This document shows positions 17,152 through 25,312 of a stretch of DNA of 64,000 bases, piece after piece. This DNA is from Gemella haemolysans (GTDB lineage: Bacteria; Bacillota; Bacilli; Staphylococcales; Gemellaceae). The position numbers were made by a program, and so were the translations under genes. The notes under the pieces were generated by a model. The model was not told the DNA's origin and ran no database searches. It saw only the letters and a program-made list of their open reading frames with translations. Each line of letters opens with the position of its first letter. Position 1 is the stretch's first letter. The stretch spans positions 372,001-436,000 of the forward strand of contig NZ_CP050965.1 of assembly GCF_012273215.1 (NCBI RefSeq), in the 5' to 3' direction.

Positions 17152-17616
17152 ATGGGGGAAAGAATGTATTATTTTAAATCGTTAGAGAGACCTATCTCAA
17201 ATTCAGAACTATCAGAGATAGAAAAAAAAATAAATGTAATACTTCCAGAAGACTATAAGGAATTTCTATTAGATGTTAATGTGGGTATTCCTAAAGAGCA
17301 GTACTTATCGTTTTTTATTGATGATTTAAATGAAGAAGTGATTTTGGGGACAATGTTAGGTATTTCAGAGAATAAAAACTTTAGTCTAACGGATTGGAAC
17401 TCAGAATATCAAATGGAACTTCCATACGATTCATTTGTCTTTGGAACGGAATATGGAGGAGGGTTATTTGTTATGATTGTGAGTGGAGAGGATAGAGGAA
17501 TTTATTTTTGGGACCACACATTTATATTTGACCAGTCGTCGGTAGATTCAAATGTATACTTTTTAGCAGATAATTTTACTAATTTTATAGAAAAGTTATA
17601 TATTTCTGAACCATAG
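17152..17616 (+). CDS. SMI1/KNR4 (SUKH) immunity protein 1
   Basis: 154 aa; ATG 17164 is an alternative start. SUKH fold signatures are visible: SELSEIEKKINVILPEDYKEFLLDVN at the start (shown in family pattern E..L...LP..YK.FL...N), a central ILGTMLGI strand, FGTEYGGGLFVMIV and a C-terminal LADNFTNFIEKL. SUKH proteins are the commonest immunity proteins for polymorphic nuclease toxins. No intact toxin sits beside it; a TNT-like tail remnant follows. Confidence 0.85.
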   Translation: MGERMYYFKSLERPISNSELSEIEKKINVILPEDYKEFLLDVNVGIPKEQYLSFFIDDLNEEVILGTMLGISENKNFSLTDWNSEYQMELPYDSFVFGTEYGGGLFVMIVSGEDRGIYFWDHTFIFDQSSVDSNVYFLADNFTNFIEKLYISEP

Positions 17617-17640
17617 AAATACAAAAGAGGAATCCTATTT

Positions 17641-17796
17641 ATGAGTGATAAATTCCTTGAATCAGCCAATGTGAGGTTTAAGTAATATTCAACAAGGAGA
17701 AATTGCAAAAGTCTTTGGAGCAGGTAGAGGAACTCAGATACAACTAGGGAATTCTTTGAAGTATTATGAAGATTTAGTTTTATTAAAAGAGGTGAT
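17641..17796 (+). pseudogene. TNT-like (NAD glycohydrolase) toxin 3' end, copy 1, fused to foreign 5' end
   Basis: The first codons (MSDKFLE from 17641) repeat those of the small ORF at 22145. From 17693 a different frame encodes GEIAKVFGAGRGTQIQL and ends ...LLKEV. This matches the final segment of tuberculosis-necrotizing-toxin domains, in which G-G-G-x-Q holds a catalytic Gln. Only about 34 codons remain and the His-containing part is absent, so it is an inactive tail. The Imm59-like gene follows, as at 27919-28354. Confidence 0.6.
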
Positions 17797-17799
17797 AAA

Positions 17800-18126
17800 A
17801 TGGATTCGGAACAAATTGAAAAATTCAAACAAGAAATAGAATGTATTATAAAAGAAAAAAATTATATATCTTTACGGTATGTTCTTTTCGATGAAACAAA
17901 TAGAACACCATTTGCTGTACATATATTTTACAAAGATGATTTATTCATGGTGAATAGCAGAGATGAGAGGGGTTATAAAATTGGAAGAACATTTGAATTT
18001 GATAATTTTTCTGAGGCTGAAAAAAAATTCTTTAATGTATTGGACTTTATAGTACGTGAGGGTCGAAGGGAGATATCTAACAGAGGAAGCTATATGTATT
18101 CCTCACCTCTTTGGGATAAACCATAA
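17800..18126 (+). CDS. Imm59-like immunity protein, copy 1
   Basis: 108 aa, preceded by agaggtg. Conserved features shared with the copy at 28022: an N-terminal helix, a beta-rich centre (LRYVLFDE, FAVHIFY), FEFDNFSEAEKKFF and the ending Y.SPLWDKP. I recall this ending from the Imm59 family. It follows a TNT-like toxin tail in both copies, so immunity to an NAD-degrading toxin is the natural inference. The family number is uncertain. Confidence 0.6.
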   Translation: MDSEQIEKFKQEIECIIKEKNYISLRYVLFDETNRTPFAVHIFYKDDLFMVNSRDERGYKIGRTFEFDNFSEAEKKFFNVLDFIVREGRREISNRGSYMYSSPLWDKP

Positions 18127-18427
18127 TGATAAATTTAGAAAAGCAACGTAGTGAAATTTGATTTGAATTTTATCGAGCACTCCCAGCAACAAGTATCGAC
18201 TTCCTTTATGCGCAGTGAGGATTTTGTTCGGTATTATGAGCCGTATGTAAACACGGAGGAAGGCTACTGGGCTTTTATGTAGATATTACGGAGCTTCAGA
18301 TTGAAAAAAACTATGAAGTAATACATGGCATCATCATGAGGACTTAAAGACATTACAAGAAGTGAATAAGAGCATTCGCGCAAAGTTTACCCATCGCGGA
18401 GGAGTTTCCCTAAAGAAAGGAAAATAA
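18127..18427 (+). pseudogene. Scrambled remnants: LXG start and WHH-nuclease toxin end
   Basis: The first ~100 bp repeats at 28352-28455. Around 18268 comes CTG-GGC-TTT-TAT-GTA encoding GFYVDITELQ, the N-terminus of an LXG toxin with ATG changed to CTG. A frameshift later, 18326-18427 encodes WHHHEDLKTLQEVN, then AKFTHRGGVSLKKGK and a stop: the end of a WHH/HNH nuclease domain (usual pattern WHHxxD...H..GG). The SMI1/KNR4 gene follows two bases later. Confidence 0.65.
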
Positions 18428-18428
18428 G

Positions 18429-18872
18429 ATGATTTTAGAAGGTTTAAAAAAAATAAATGAGGAGCAAATTACTCGAGCTGAAAATACTTTAAATATCTCA
18501 TTCCCCTTAGATTATAAAGATTTTATTCTATCGAATAATGGGATGTGCGCAGAAGGTGAGCTTGGTATAACACTTCCTTTGAATCAAGAAGTAATAGCCA
18601 TAGATATTCTATATGGAATTGATACAGAAACCGAGAATTGCAACATTCTTGAATGGACTCAAGAATACAAAGAAGATTTACCTGAAAACACTCTTATTAT
18701 TGGAGATGATGTACTGATGGGGTTCTTTATTTTAGTTTGTAAAGGAGAAGATAAAGGGGTGTACTATTATGATCATGCTTATAACTTAGAGGGTTCGGAT
18801 GATGATGGAAATACTTATTTTATAGCTAACTCTTTTGAGGAGTTCATAAATCAATTGACTGTGATTGAATAA
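18429..18872 (+). CDS. SMI1/KNR4 (SUKH) immunity protein 2
   Basis: 147 aa. SUKH pattern: EEQITRAENTLNISFPLDYKDF in short form (E..L...FP.DYK.FI...N), DILYGID, IIGDDVLMGFFILVCKGEDKG and C-terminal ANSFEEFINQL. ATG lies two bases after the stop of a WHH-nuclease tail, so this is the natural immunity partner of that lost toxin. RBS gaaagga is inside the toxin tail, a vestige of an operon. Confidence 0.85.
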   Translation: MILEGLKKINEEQITRAENTLNISFPLDYKDFILSNNGMCAEGELGITLPLNQEVIAIDILYGIDTETENCNILEWTQEYKEDLPENTLIIGDDVLMGFFILVCKGEDKGVYYYDHAYNLEGSDDDGNTYFIANSFEEFINQLTVIE

Positions 18873-18947
18873 TTGAAGTAATTTTTACAATCATATTTTT
18901 CTGAGTTATATTAAATTATACATATGAAATCAATGATGTTCATACCC

Positions 18948-19013
18948 CCGTGATTGTTGGCTTAAAGAATAGCTCAGAATTTCTAGGTTCTGAGTTTTCT
19001 AAGACAATCACGG
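18948..19013. repeat. 66-nt hairpin-forming inverted repeat
   Basis: CCGTGATTGT (18948-18957) pairs with ACAATCACGG (19004-19013); inside, CTTA pairs with TAAG, and CTCAGAA (18973-18979) with TTCTGAG (18988-18994), leaving an 8-nt loop. No T-run follows, so it is a poor terminator. It sits exactly where a toxin linker fragment begins and could be a leftover end or recombination site. The function is unknown. Confidence 0.6.
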
Positions 19014-19025
19014 ATTTTCAGAATC

Positions 19026-19566
19026 TTGTTGGCAAAAACTCTGCGTGAGGTAATGCACTTTTCTAGTAAACATGCGGATGATGTAGTGCGAGGAGTAGGT
19101 GGTTCTGGGAAAGTAGAGCGCTTCTATGATGATATAAAAAATATAACAACTAAGAATATTCTAACAGTTAAAAGTGGATATTTTGAAAAATTTTTCAATT
19201 CTCTAACGGTAGAAGAGTTAGACTTTATTTGGGAGAAAAAGGAACTACGTAAGAAAATTGAACGTCAATTAAGATATCCTGGTGGAATGCATGAGTGGCA
19301 TTTAGTTTCAAGGACTCCGCAATTCAAGTATTGGGATATAACTTTCGAAAAAATAGCGAGTTACGTACTGCAATTTCAGATGTAAAGTTTATTAACACTG
19401 AAGGAGTCCATGGTGGTTTAGGTTCTACAAAAGCACATAATGAATTGCTGGAAATTATTGATTCATCGAAAGATTATGATATGTTTGTGAGAAGATGAAA
19501 TATCTGGGCTAACTATCGTCTTGAGGGAGGAGTTCAAGTATTACCTAAGGGGCTAAGAATTCCATA
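19026..19566 (+). pseudogene. LXG linker plus HEW-type toxin C-terminus, copy 1 (frameshifted)
   Basis: It starts in LXG linker sequence (KTLREVMHFSSKHADDVV, RGVGGSGKVERFYDD) with no proper start, continues as a toxin tail containing PGGMHEWHLVSRTPQFKYW, then shifts frame near 19355 into AISDVKFINTEGVHGGLGST with KAHNELLEIID. A stop at 19496 interrupts ...NIWANYRLEGG. The conserved HEW and GG-G-T-AHNE pattern is shared with the copy at 26043. I cannot name the enzyme; a nuclease is plausible. The Imm22-like gene follows. Confidence 0.6.
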
Positions 19567-19589
19567 GCTAATAGAAAGGATTTAATAAA

Positions 19590-19967
19590 ATGGAAACAGA
19601 CAATACGGTATCTATTTGGATAGGTAATTTCAAAAATTTAACTGAGTTAGAAAATTATATTGATCTAACTTATGATGATGAGGGAGAGATCGTTGTTTCT
19701 GATTTTTTCAACGATTTTAAGATAGACATTAATGATATAGATGAAGATTTAATTGAAAAAGCAGTTTTGCCAAATGAAACAAACGATATATCTATTATTT
19801 TGCGCACTGCTTCCTATGAGGAACAGTTGTTGTGTAAATTGAACGCATTAGAGAGTCTGACTATAAATAAAGGCAATGTAGTTGTACTAATCTATAACTA
19901 TGCTTATGATGGCTCTGTAAAATCCTCAGATTATTTAAATTTCATTACAAGTGTAGATTATAGATAA
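19590..19967 (+). CDS. Imm22-family-like immunity protein
   Basis: 125 aa. The opening TVSIWIGNFKNLTELENYI, with YDDEGE and a C-terminal VVLIYNYAYDG, matches the Imm22 pattern VS.W.G.F.....L..Y. It directly follows a HEW-type toxin tail, and a second Imm22 N-terminus follows the paralogous tail at 26.5 kb, so toxin and immunity are consistently paired. RBS aaagga lies upstream. Confidence 0.7.
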   Translation: METDNTVSIWIGNFKNLTELENYIDLTYDDEGEIVVSDFFNDFKIDINDIDEDLIEKAVLPNETNDISIILRTASYEEQLLCKLNALESLTINKGNVVVLIYNYAYDGSVKSSDYLNFITSVDYR

Positions 19968-20005
19968 AACAATAATTTAAAAGTATGAGTAAGGAGATGG
20001 GTGAT

Positions 20006-20548
20006 ATGGAATCAAAAGCAATATTTGAAGCTGCACAGGTAGGCGATTTTAAATTACTGAAAGATTTATATATCGGTAGTATAAATCAGGTAAATAAGGA
20101 ACAATTGAATCTTTTATCGGTTGTCCTCACTAATAGTGATAAAATTGAAGACCGAATTAAGATAATTAACTTCTTGCTTGATAGAGGTATAGATATAAAC
20201 TATCAGGATAGAGATGGTAGAACAGCACTACATAATTTTTTTCAATTTAAAGCAAATTGGAGACCGAATGTAGATTACGCAGTAAATGTAATAGCTAAGT
20301 TAATTGAAGCGGGTATAAATATTAATGCAATTGATAAATATGGATCAGTAGCACTAATTTATTCTTTAACTGTTTTAAAATTAACAACGCAAGATGCATA
20401 TCCTATTTATGAATTATTGTTAAAACATAATGCAGATTATACTCTAAAAAATGATGCGGGTAAATCTGCGTTAGACTACGCTAAAGAGTTATCTTGGAGA
20501 AATGATTTTTTAAATATTTTGGAGAAGTATGAAAATGAAAGTAAGTGA
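20006..20548 (+). CDS. Ankyrin-repeat protein
   Basis: 180 aa from ATG 20006, chosen because aaggag lies 9 bp upstream; ATG 19985 is open too. Ankyrin repeats are visible: IFEAAQVGDFKLLKDLY, DRGIDINYQDRDGRTALHNF, AGININAIDKYGSVALIYSL and KHNADYTLKNDAGKSALDYA. Ankyrin proteins commonly serve as immunity proteins in polymorphic toxin loci; here it sits between Imm22 and Imm33-type genes. The reading overlaps the next gene's start by 20 bp. Confidence 0.85.
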   Translation: MESKAIFEAAQVGDFKLLKDLYIGSINQVNKEQLNLLSVVLTNSDKIEDRIKIINFLLDRGIDINYQDRDGRTALHNFFQFKANWRPNVDYAVNVIAKLIEAGININAIDKYGSVALIYSLTVLKLTTQDAYPIYELLLKHNADYTLKNDAGKSALDYAKELSWRNDFLNILEKYENESK

Positions 20549-20870
20549 TAATTATGGAGGATTTGTTCTATCAAGGAATGTAAAAAATGGATTACCTATT
20601 GCGTATACTTACAGAGAAAAATCTCGACTGTTACAATTAAATGGATGGACTATTTATTCTAGTTCCGATGATGAGGAATACGTAAATAATCCCCAAAATT
20701 TTGAAATTGTATCAGCAAAAACCATGTTTTCTATTGCACCCGTGATGGAAGAAATTTTTGAAGCGAAGTATGGGACGAATTTAGCGTGGCTATACGAGGA
20801 GGGGGTTCATGTTGGTTTCTATGATTTAAATGAGGAAAAAGAGGTGAAAATATCTGAAATTTTAGATTAG
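20529..20870 (+). CDS. DUF2185/Imm33-like immunity protein
   Basis: 113 aa. The pattern GGFVLSRNVKNG ... RLLQLNGWTIYSSSDDEEYV, then a later acidic ending, matches DUF2185 (immunity protein Imm33), which has GG..VS..V....P and GW.F.SG.E..EY. ATG 20529 (or 20535) lies inside the last codons of the ankyrin gene, indicating translational coupling. The cognate toxin is not present. Confidence 0.7.
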   Translation: MKMKVSDNYGGFVLSRNVKNGLPIAYTYREKSRLLQLNGWTIYSSSDDEEYVNNPQNFEIVSAKTMFSIAPVMEEIFEAKYGTNLAWLYEEGVHVGFYDLNEEKEVKISEILD

Positions 20871-20997
20871 TTATATATAGTAGTATTATCATGATTGATT
20901 TTTTATGAGGTGTATGTAGTTCTTGTATAGCGCTGCTAATATATATAGTGAATGTGGTATTCATTCTAAATATAAAAAGAAAGGAAAGAATTAGAAA

Positions 20998-21489
20998 GTG
21001 GAAGATATTAGAACGGTAATCCTCCCTTTGCCTAGTATTGAATTAGTTAAGGAAAAAGAGGAAGAATGGTGCATTGATTTACCGAGTTCCTTTAAGGAAT
21101 TCATAATCAGATATAATGGGATAATTCCTAAAAAGAATCTTTTTAAAATCAGTGATGATAAAGAGTATGTTATAGAAAGATTCCTTTGTATTTTAGATGA
21201 TTTTGAAGAGAATTCCCTAGGAATGTACGATATTGATGCTATATGGAGTCCAATACTAGAAATTTTAAGTGTGGATCTAGATTCTGTTGGTGTAGAACTA
21301 TTACCAGTAGCAACAGTGTTCGGTGGTGATTTTATATGTTTAGATTATAGAGAAGGGCCCCAGAACCCTAAGGTATGTTATTGGAAGCGCGAGGATTCAT
21401 ACGAATGGCATCCTAGTGTAGAGTTTATTTCAGAAACATTTGAAGATTTTTTAGGAATGCTATATTCTGAAGATGATATTGTCAAATAG
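20998..21489 (+). CDS. SMI1/KNR4 (SUKH) immunity protein 3
   Basis: 163 aa from GTG 20998, preceded by aaaggaaag. SUKH features: IELVKEKEEEWCIDLPSSFK in family form (E......LP..FKEFI..YNG), FLCILDDFE, ATVFGGDFICLDYR and FEDFLGMLYSEDD. It is a tandem paralogue of the gene at 21570 (shared end plus 3' untranslated sequence tagctagtatttggttacgg), so a local duplication produced both. Confidence 0.85.
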   Translation: MEDIRTVILPLPSIELVKEKEEEWCIDLPSSFKEFIIRYNGIIPKKNLFKISDDKEYVIERFLCILDDFEENSLGMYDIDAIWSPILEILSVDLDSVGVELLPVATVFGGDFICLDYREGPQNPKVCYWKREDSYEWHPSVEFISETFEDFLGMLYSEDDIVK

Positions 21490-21569
21490 CTAGTATTTGG
21501 TTACGGAATCATGCTTTAGGTCATTGGGCCGACGCTATAAGATAAATAGGAAGGATTTAATGTTTAATA

Positions 21570-22070
21570 ATGGAATATAAAAATACGATAATAACACCAT
21601 TACCTGACGAACAGTTACTGAATGAAGAAGAAAAGATATGGAGGGTTTCACTCCCAGCATCTGCTAAGGAATTTTTTAAACAATATAGTGGGTTGATTCC
21701 TAAGAAGAATATCTTTAGTGGAAAGTTACCTCAAGATCAGGAACGTATAATAGAACGTTTTTTATGTATTTTACATGATACTCAAAATCATACTTTGGGT
21801 ATGTATGATATAGATGTAATTCTAACGCAATTAGATGAACGCTTACTGTATTCTGAAGATATTTTAGGAGTAGAATTACTACCTGTAGCGGCTTTATTTG
21901 GCGGAGACTTTGTTTGCTTAGATTATAGTCAGAGAAGGGAGAATCCTAGTGTGTGCATATGGCATCATGAATCTTCTTATGAACTTAATCCATCCACAAC
22001 TTTTATCACGGATACATTTGAAGACTTTTTAGGAATGCTATATTCTAAAGATGATATTGCAAATAGCTAG
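21570..22070 (+). CDS. SMI1/KNR4 (SUKH) immunity protein 4
   Basis: 166 aa, tandem paralogue of the gene at 20998 with the same N-terminal PLPDEQL..EE..W and C-terminal FEDFLGMLYSKDD. Identity is clearly partial, so the duplication is not recent or has been under diversifying selection. The downstream 30 bp are nearly identical in both copies. No toxin tail lies between them. Confidence 0.85.
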   Translation: MEYKNTIITPLPDEQLLNEEEKIWRVSLPASAKEFFKQYSGLIPKKNIFSGKLPQDQERIIERFLCILHDTQNHTLGMYDIDVILTQLDERLLYSEDILGVELLPVAALFGGDFVCLDYSQRRENPSVCIWHHESSYELNPSTTFITDTFEDFLGMLYSKDDIANS

Positions 22071-22144
22071 TATTTGGTTACGGAATCATGCTTTTGAGTA
22101 TATGTTAAGAGTAATGCACAAAATATAATGCAGGAGTCCTATTT

Positions 22145-22312
22145 ATGGGTGATAAATTCCTTGAGTTATTTATTGAAAAAACTTTTTATAATGAGCTATT
22201 TAATAAATTGAAATCTTACATCTACCTTCATAGAGATGAAATAAAAGTTAGATTCTACACTTTATCTTTGATATCCTATAAAGCGTTAGATGATTTTACC
22301 GTCAAGGAGTGA
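22145..22312 (+). CDS. Small ORF, 55 aa, possibly a truncated gene start
   Basis: ATG 22145 follows aggag (22132-22136). It encodes MGDKFLELFIEKTFYNEL and ends DDFTVKE. The first codons and leader (cctattta-atg-xgtgataaattccttga) recur at 17632-17660, where they are joined to a TNT tail. Probably the 5' end of a longer gene cut by recombination; the product is unknown. Confidence 0.4.
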   Translation: MGDKFLELFIEKTFYNELFNKLKSYIYLHRDEIKVRFYTLSLISYKALDDFTVKE

Positions 22313-22324
22313 AAGATACACTCC

Positions 22325-22648
22325 TGTTTAGAGAAAAAACTTTACAAGCGTCCATCAGGTTATAGGAAGAATGCAAAGGAAACTGTCTGGGATAAAACTA
22401 AGGATGAACAAGGTGTTGTCAAAGATCCTATTACTAAAAAGGTAATGGATATTGAGGAGCCTTGGGATATGGGACATAAACTGGGACATGGATTTAGAAA
22501 ACACCAACAAAGTGCGGCTGATAGAAAAATAACTCGTAAACAATTTTTAGATGAATATAATAATCCCAATAGCTATAGACCAGAGCTACCAGAATCTAAT
22601 AGAAGTCATATTGGTGAAGATAAGATGGATTTTTATTTTGGTTCATGA
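22325..22648 (+). pseudogene. GH-E family nuclease toxin C-terminal domain (orphan tail)
   Basis: The frame is open from about 22325 with no start codon before ATG 22445. It encodes KRPSGYRKNAKETVW, then EEPWDMGHKLGHGFRKHQQS, FLDEYNNPNSYRPELPESN and RSHIGED. This matches the GH-E subset of HNH/ENDO VII nucleases (conserved G-H ... E). The domain seems complete but is detached from any secretion or LXG part. The following SUFU gene is its likely immunity partner. Confidence 0.75.
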
Positions 22649-22669
22649 TTTTGAAGAAAGGAACTTACT

Positions 22670-23233
22670 ATGGAATATGATAAAAAAGAGATAGCTAGAA
22701 AGCTTTTAGATGATGTTGGCGGTACTCCAAGAGTATATGCATTTAAAGATGAATCTGGAAAAGAAATTGACATATTTTGTGGTGATGATTCTCCAATTGA
22801 ACACGTATCTTCTTACTCAACTGTTGGGTTATCAGAGTACACTTTGAACAAAAAGATAGATGATAAATCTTTAAGAGCAGAAATTATTGGTTTAACAGAT
22901 AGTAGGAATGATTTGTTTCCAAATATAATAAGTGACTGTGCTTTTAAAGTGATGGATGGATTATCTCCTTGTATACCAGGGACTGTATTTCTAAATGCAA
23001 TAGATAATTATTATCTAGATTTTAATATGAACCACATGTTATTGACTATCCCATTTTTATGGGAGTTGCACGATTTGGAATTTGATCATGAATATGTAAC
23101 TTGGTTGTTTGCAGTTCCGATTTCTGAGTCGGAGTACCATTTTTTTGTTGAGAATGGGTATCAAAAATTAGAAATGTTATTTGAAAAAAAACAAATAGAT
23201 ATTTATGATTTAAATCGTAGTCCTGTGGTTTAG
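22670..23233 (+). CDS. Suppressor-of-fused (SUFU) domain immunity protein
   Basis: 187 aa with RBS gaaagga. SUFU-like features: GGTPRVYAFKDESGKEIDIF, YSTVGLSEY, LFPNIISDCAF and the C-terminal WLFAVPISESEYHFFVENG (shown in pieces) match bacterial SUFU proteins, which are known immunity proteins of HNH-type toxins. It follows a GH-E nuclease tail by 21 bp, a textbook toxin-immunity pairing. Confidence 0.8.
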   Translation: MEYDKKEIARKLLDDVGGTPRVYAFKDESGKEIDIFCGDDSPIEHVSSYSTVGLSEYTLNKKIDDKSLRAEIIGLTDSRNDLFPNIISDCAFKVMDGLSPCIPGTVFLNAIDNYYLDFNMNHMLLTIPFLWELHDLEFDHEYVTWLFAVPISESEYHFFVENGYQKLEMLFEKKQIDIYDLNRSPVV

Positions 23234-23241
23234 ATGATATT

Positions 23242-23395
23242 TTGAAAAAAAGGAGATAATTTGTACTTAGATGGTCGGTATAAAGATCATTTTGAGGTAT
23301 TCAATAAAAGAGGTAAAGTAAAGGATGTTCTTAATCTTGATGGAACTTCTAATAGTAAAAAATTTAATTTAGCTTCTGGGAGGAGATTAAAATGA
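23242..23395 (+). pseudogene. Toxin 3' end with LDG..DHFEVF motif, copy 1
   Basis: A ~50 codon tail: KGDNLYLDGRYKDHFEVFNK, then VLNLDGTSNSKK, ending GRRLK and TGA overlapping the next ATG (ATGA, 23392-23395). The same tail, longer, is at 25286-25600. The pattern (GDY..LD..H.DH.EVF...G) is reminiscent of small cytotoxic RNases such as colicin-type domains, but I cannot assign the enzyme. There is no start codon or upstream domain. Confidence 0.55.
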
Positions 23396-23790
23396 TTAGT
23401 TCAGAGTTAAAAGATGTAATGAAACGATTGACTATTCTTAATGAGAATAATAAAGGTGTGCTACTTAGAGAAGAAAGCATCAGAGATATAGACAATACTA
23501 TAAATATCTTTCTAAAAAAATATGAAGATCGTTTTTATGAAGGATTAAGATTGTTTAACAAGATAGACATTACTACAATTTCCTCTTCAGAGAATTTAGA
23601 TTACACTATTGCTTTCTATAATTTATTAACTGGAATTAGGGGGATAATCGATTGTTTTGATGACTTTGATGATATTTTAGTTGAATTGAATAAAAACTTC
23701 ATGTATCAAAGTGGCGAAATCACAAAAGAAGAATGGGAAAATTCAGGGGAAGTAGTCTTGGATGACGAAGAAAATGAATTTGGAGATTGA
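23392..23790 (+). CDS. Immunity-type protein of unknown family, copy 1
   Basis: 132 aa, helical and very acidic at the C-terminus. The last 25 residues (GEITKEEWENSGEVVLDDEE) closely match the protein at 25597 (GEITKEELVSSDEIILDDED). In both places the start overlaps the stop of the same kind of toxin tail (ATGA here, TTGA there), which makes this the dedicated immunity gene for that tail. I do not recognise the family. Confidence 0.6.
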   Translation: MISSELKDVMKRLTILNENNKGVLLREESIRDIDNTINIFLKKYEDRFYEGLRLFNKIDITTISSSENLDYTIAFYNLLTGIRGIIDCFDDFDDILVELNKNFMYQSGEITKEEWENSGEVVLDDEENEFGD

Positions 23791-23839
23791 AGAATAGATA
23801 TTGATTCCTCGCTTTTTATGTTCACTAGGAGGAAGGCTA

Positions 23840-24259
23840 ATGGGATTTTATATAGATATTGTGGAGCTTCAGAAAGCCCAAGAAGCCTATATGAAGATGG
23901 TCGTAACTGCTCAGAGTCAGTTGGATACCGCACCACAAAAATGGATGGATAAAGGAGGGAAAGTTGAAATACTTGAAGATGGAACATGAGCATATACAAA
24001 TTCTGAGGGTATCACAATAAAATATATTGAAGGATTTCCTGATTTTAAAAATGGTATTCCACCACAAGTAAAAAAAGAATTTGTAATAGAAAGTGGATTT
24101 GAGGAGAGATTAAAAGATTTTGCCAAGGCAGGAGATGCAGGTGTAGGTAATACTTGGCATCATCATCAAGATGGGAAAACGATATAAGCAGTTGATAGTG
24201 CTGTACACAGACAATTTGCCCATTGAGGTGGTATATCAATTATGAAAGGTAATAAATAA
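23840..24259 (+). pseudogene. LXG N-terminus fused to WHH-nuclease tail, three in-frame stops
   Basis: After a good RBS (aggagga), one frame runs from ATG 23840 to TAA 24259 without a frameshift but with stops at about 23987, 24185 and 24224. It begins MGFYIDIVELQKAQEAYMKM, the start of an LXG domain, then after ~45 codons jumps into a toxin tail: FVIESGFEERLKDFAKAG, then GNTWHHHQDGKT and a final H..GG. The ~400 residue LXG/linker portion is missing. The SMI1 gene follows 3 bp later. Confidence 0.7.
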
Positions 24260-24261
24260 AA

Positions 24262-24717
24262 ATGACAATAAAGCTTGATAAATTTGGATTTGCTAATAAC
24301 GGGGAAATTTTAATGTTAGAAAATGAATTTGAAGTGGTTCTTCCGGAAGATTATAAGAGTTTTTTGTTGCAGGAAAACGGTGGTAGAAATACAGCTTATA
24401 GATATAAAAATTTAGTAAGAATTCCTCAAGTTAGTGAAGAAATTAATATTGATGTAATGTTTGGTGTTTCAACGAATGTAAAAAATGGAGATATTAAACA
24501 GTGGACAAGTGAATATCAAGATGATTTGTTCCCGAACTCAATCATTATTGGGGACACTATTCAGCATGGCTTCATAGTGTTCTGGCTGAGCAAGGATGAT
24601 AATGCTGGAATTTATTATTATGATGATACCTATGAATTTGCATCGTCTACTGATGATATGAATACTTATTTTTTGGCAAATTCATTTAGTGAGTTTTTAA
24701 ATATGGTAGAAAATTAG
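24262..24717 (+). CDS. SMI1/KNR4 (SUKH) immunity protein 5
   Basis: 151 aa. SUKH pattern: MLENEFEVVLPEDYKSFLLQ (LP.DYK.FL...NGG), INIDVMFGVS, IIIGDTIQHGFIVFWL and C-terminal LANSFSEFLNMVEN. It starts immediately after the WHH-nuclease remnant, paralleling the WHH/SMI1 pair at 18.3-18.9 kb. SUKH-WHH pairing is common in polymorphic toxin loci. Confidence 0.85.
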   Translation: MTIKLDKFGFANNGEILMLENEFEVVLPEDYKSFLLQENGGRNTAYRYKNLVRIPQVSEEINIDVMFGVSTNVKNGDIKQWTSEYQDDLFPNSIIIGDTIQHGFIVFWLSKDDNAGIYYYDDTYEFASSTDDMNTYFLANSFSEFLNMVEN

Positions 24718-24785
24718 TGAATAATTATCTGCGTGATAGCTTTTTGTAGTATACTTTTAGGTTAGAAAATGCCCGAGTGAATAAA

Positions 24786-25312
24786 GTGTGACTTGCAAGG
24801 AACGGTAGATAACCTGTCCAGCCTTGTGGAGTTAGGAGTAGGAATTTACACTGCTCTGACGGATTCAGGTGCGGCTTAGCGTGGCCAGGATCCCAATGCC
24901 AGCTAAGCGGATAAGGCAGCTTATCGTGCTCAAGAGACAGGAAAAGCCCTTTAGGATAAAGTTATCCATATGGATGCCTATGATGCAGGAGATTAAGCGG
25001 CTGAGATGATTCAGATAGCCAAGAACAGTACTAAGGCAAGAATTCTCACAAATGTCGAAAAATGGGATTCAAAGGTTGACAATATCCTGTCTAAGATCAA
25101 TAATGTCATTAGGAAATTTGGGGAGAAATTATTAGATACCCGAATCCCAGTCGGCATTCGTATAGAGGCAGTTGCCTTTGCGAGAGGTATGGGAACCATG
25201 CCTACCTTCAGCGTTGAGAGTAAGACTCTGCGTGATGTGATGCACTTCTCAAGTGAACACGCAGACGATTTAGTACAAGGAGTAGGTGGTTCTGGTAAGG
25301 ACGGAGCGAGTC
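24786..25312 (+). pseudogene. Degraded LXG toxin central/linker region
   Basis: One frame encodes LQGTVDNLSSLVELGVGIYT, several stops, then an open stretch with EMIQIAKNSTKARI, ILSKINNVIRKFGEKLLDTR, AFARGMGTMPTFSVESKTLR and DVMHFSSEHADDLV, ending in the linker GVGGSGK. Base composition is visibly GC-richer than the flanks, suggesting a donor such as Streptococcus. The linker words recur at 19030-19120 and 26040-26085, where toxin tails start. Confidence 0.65.
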
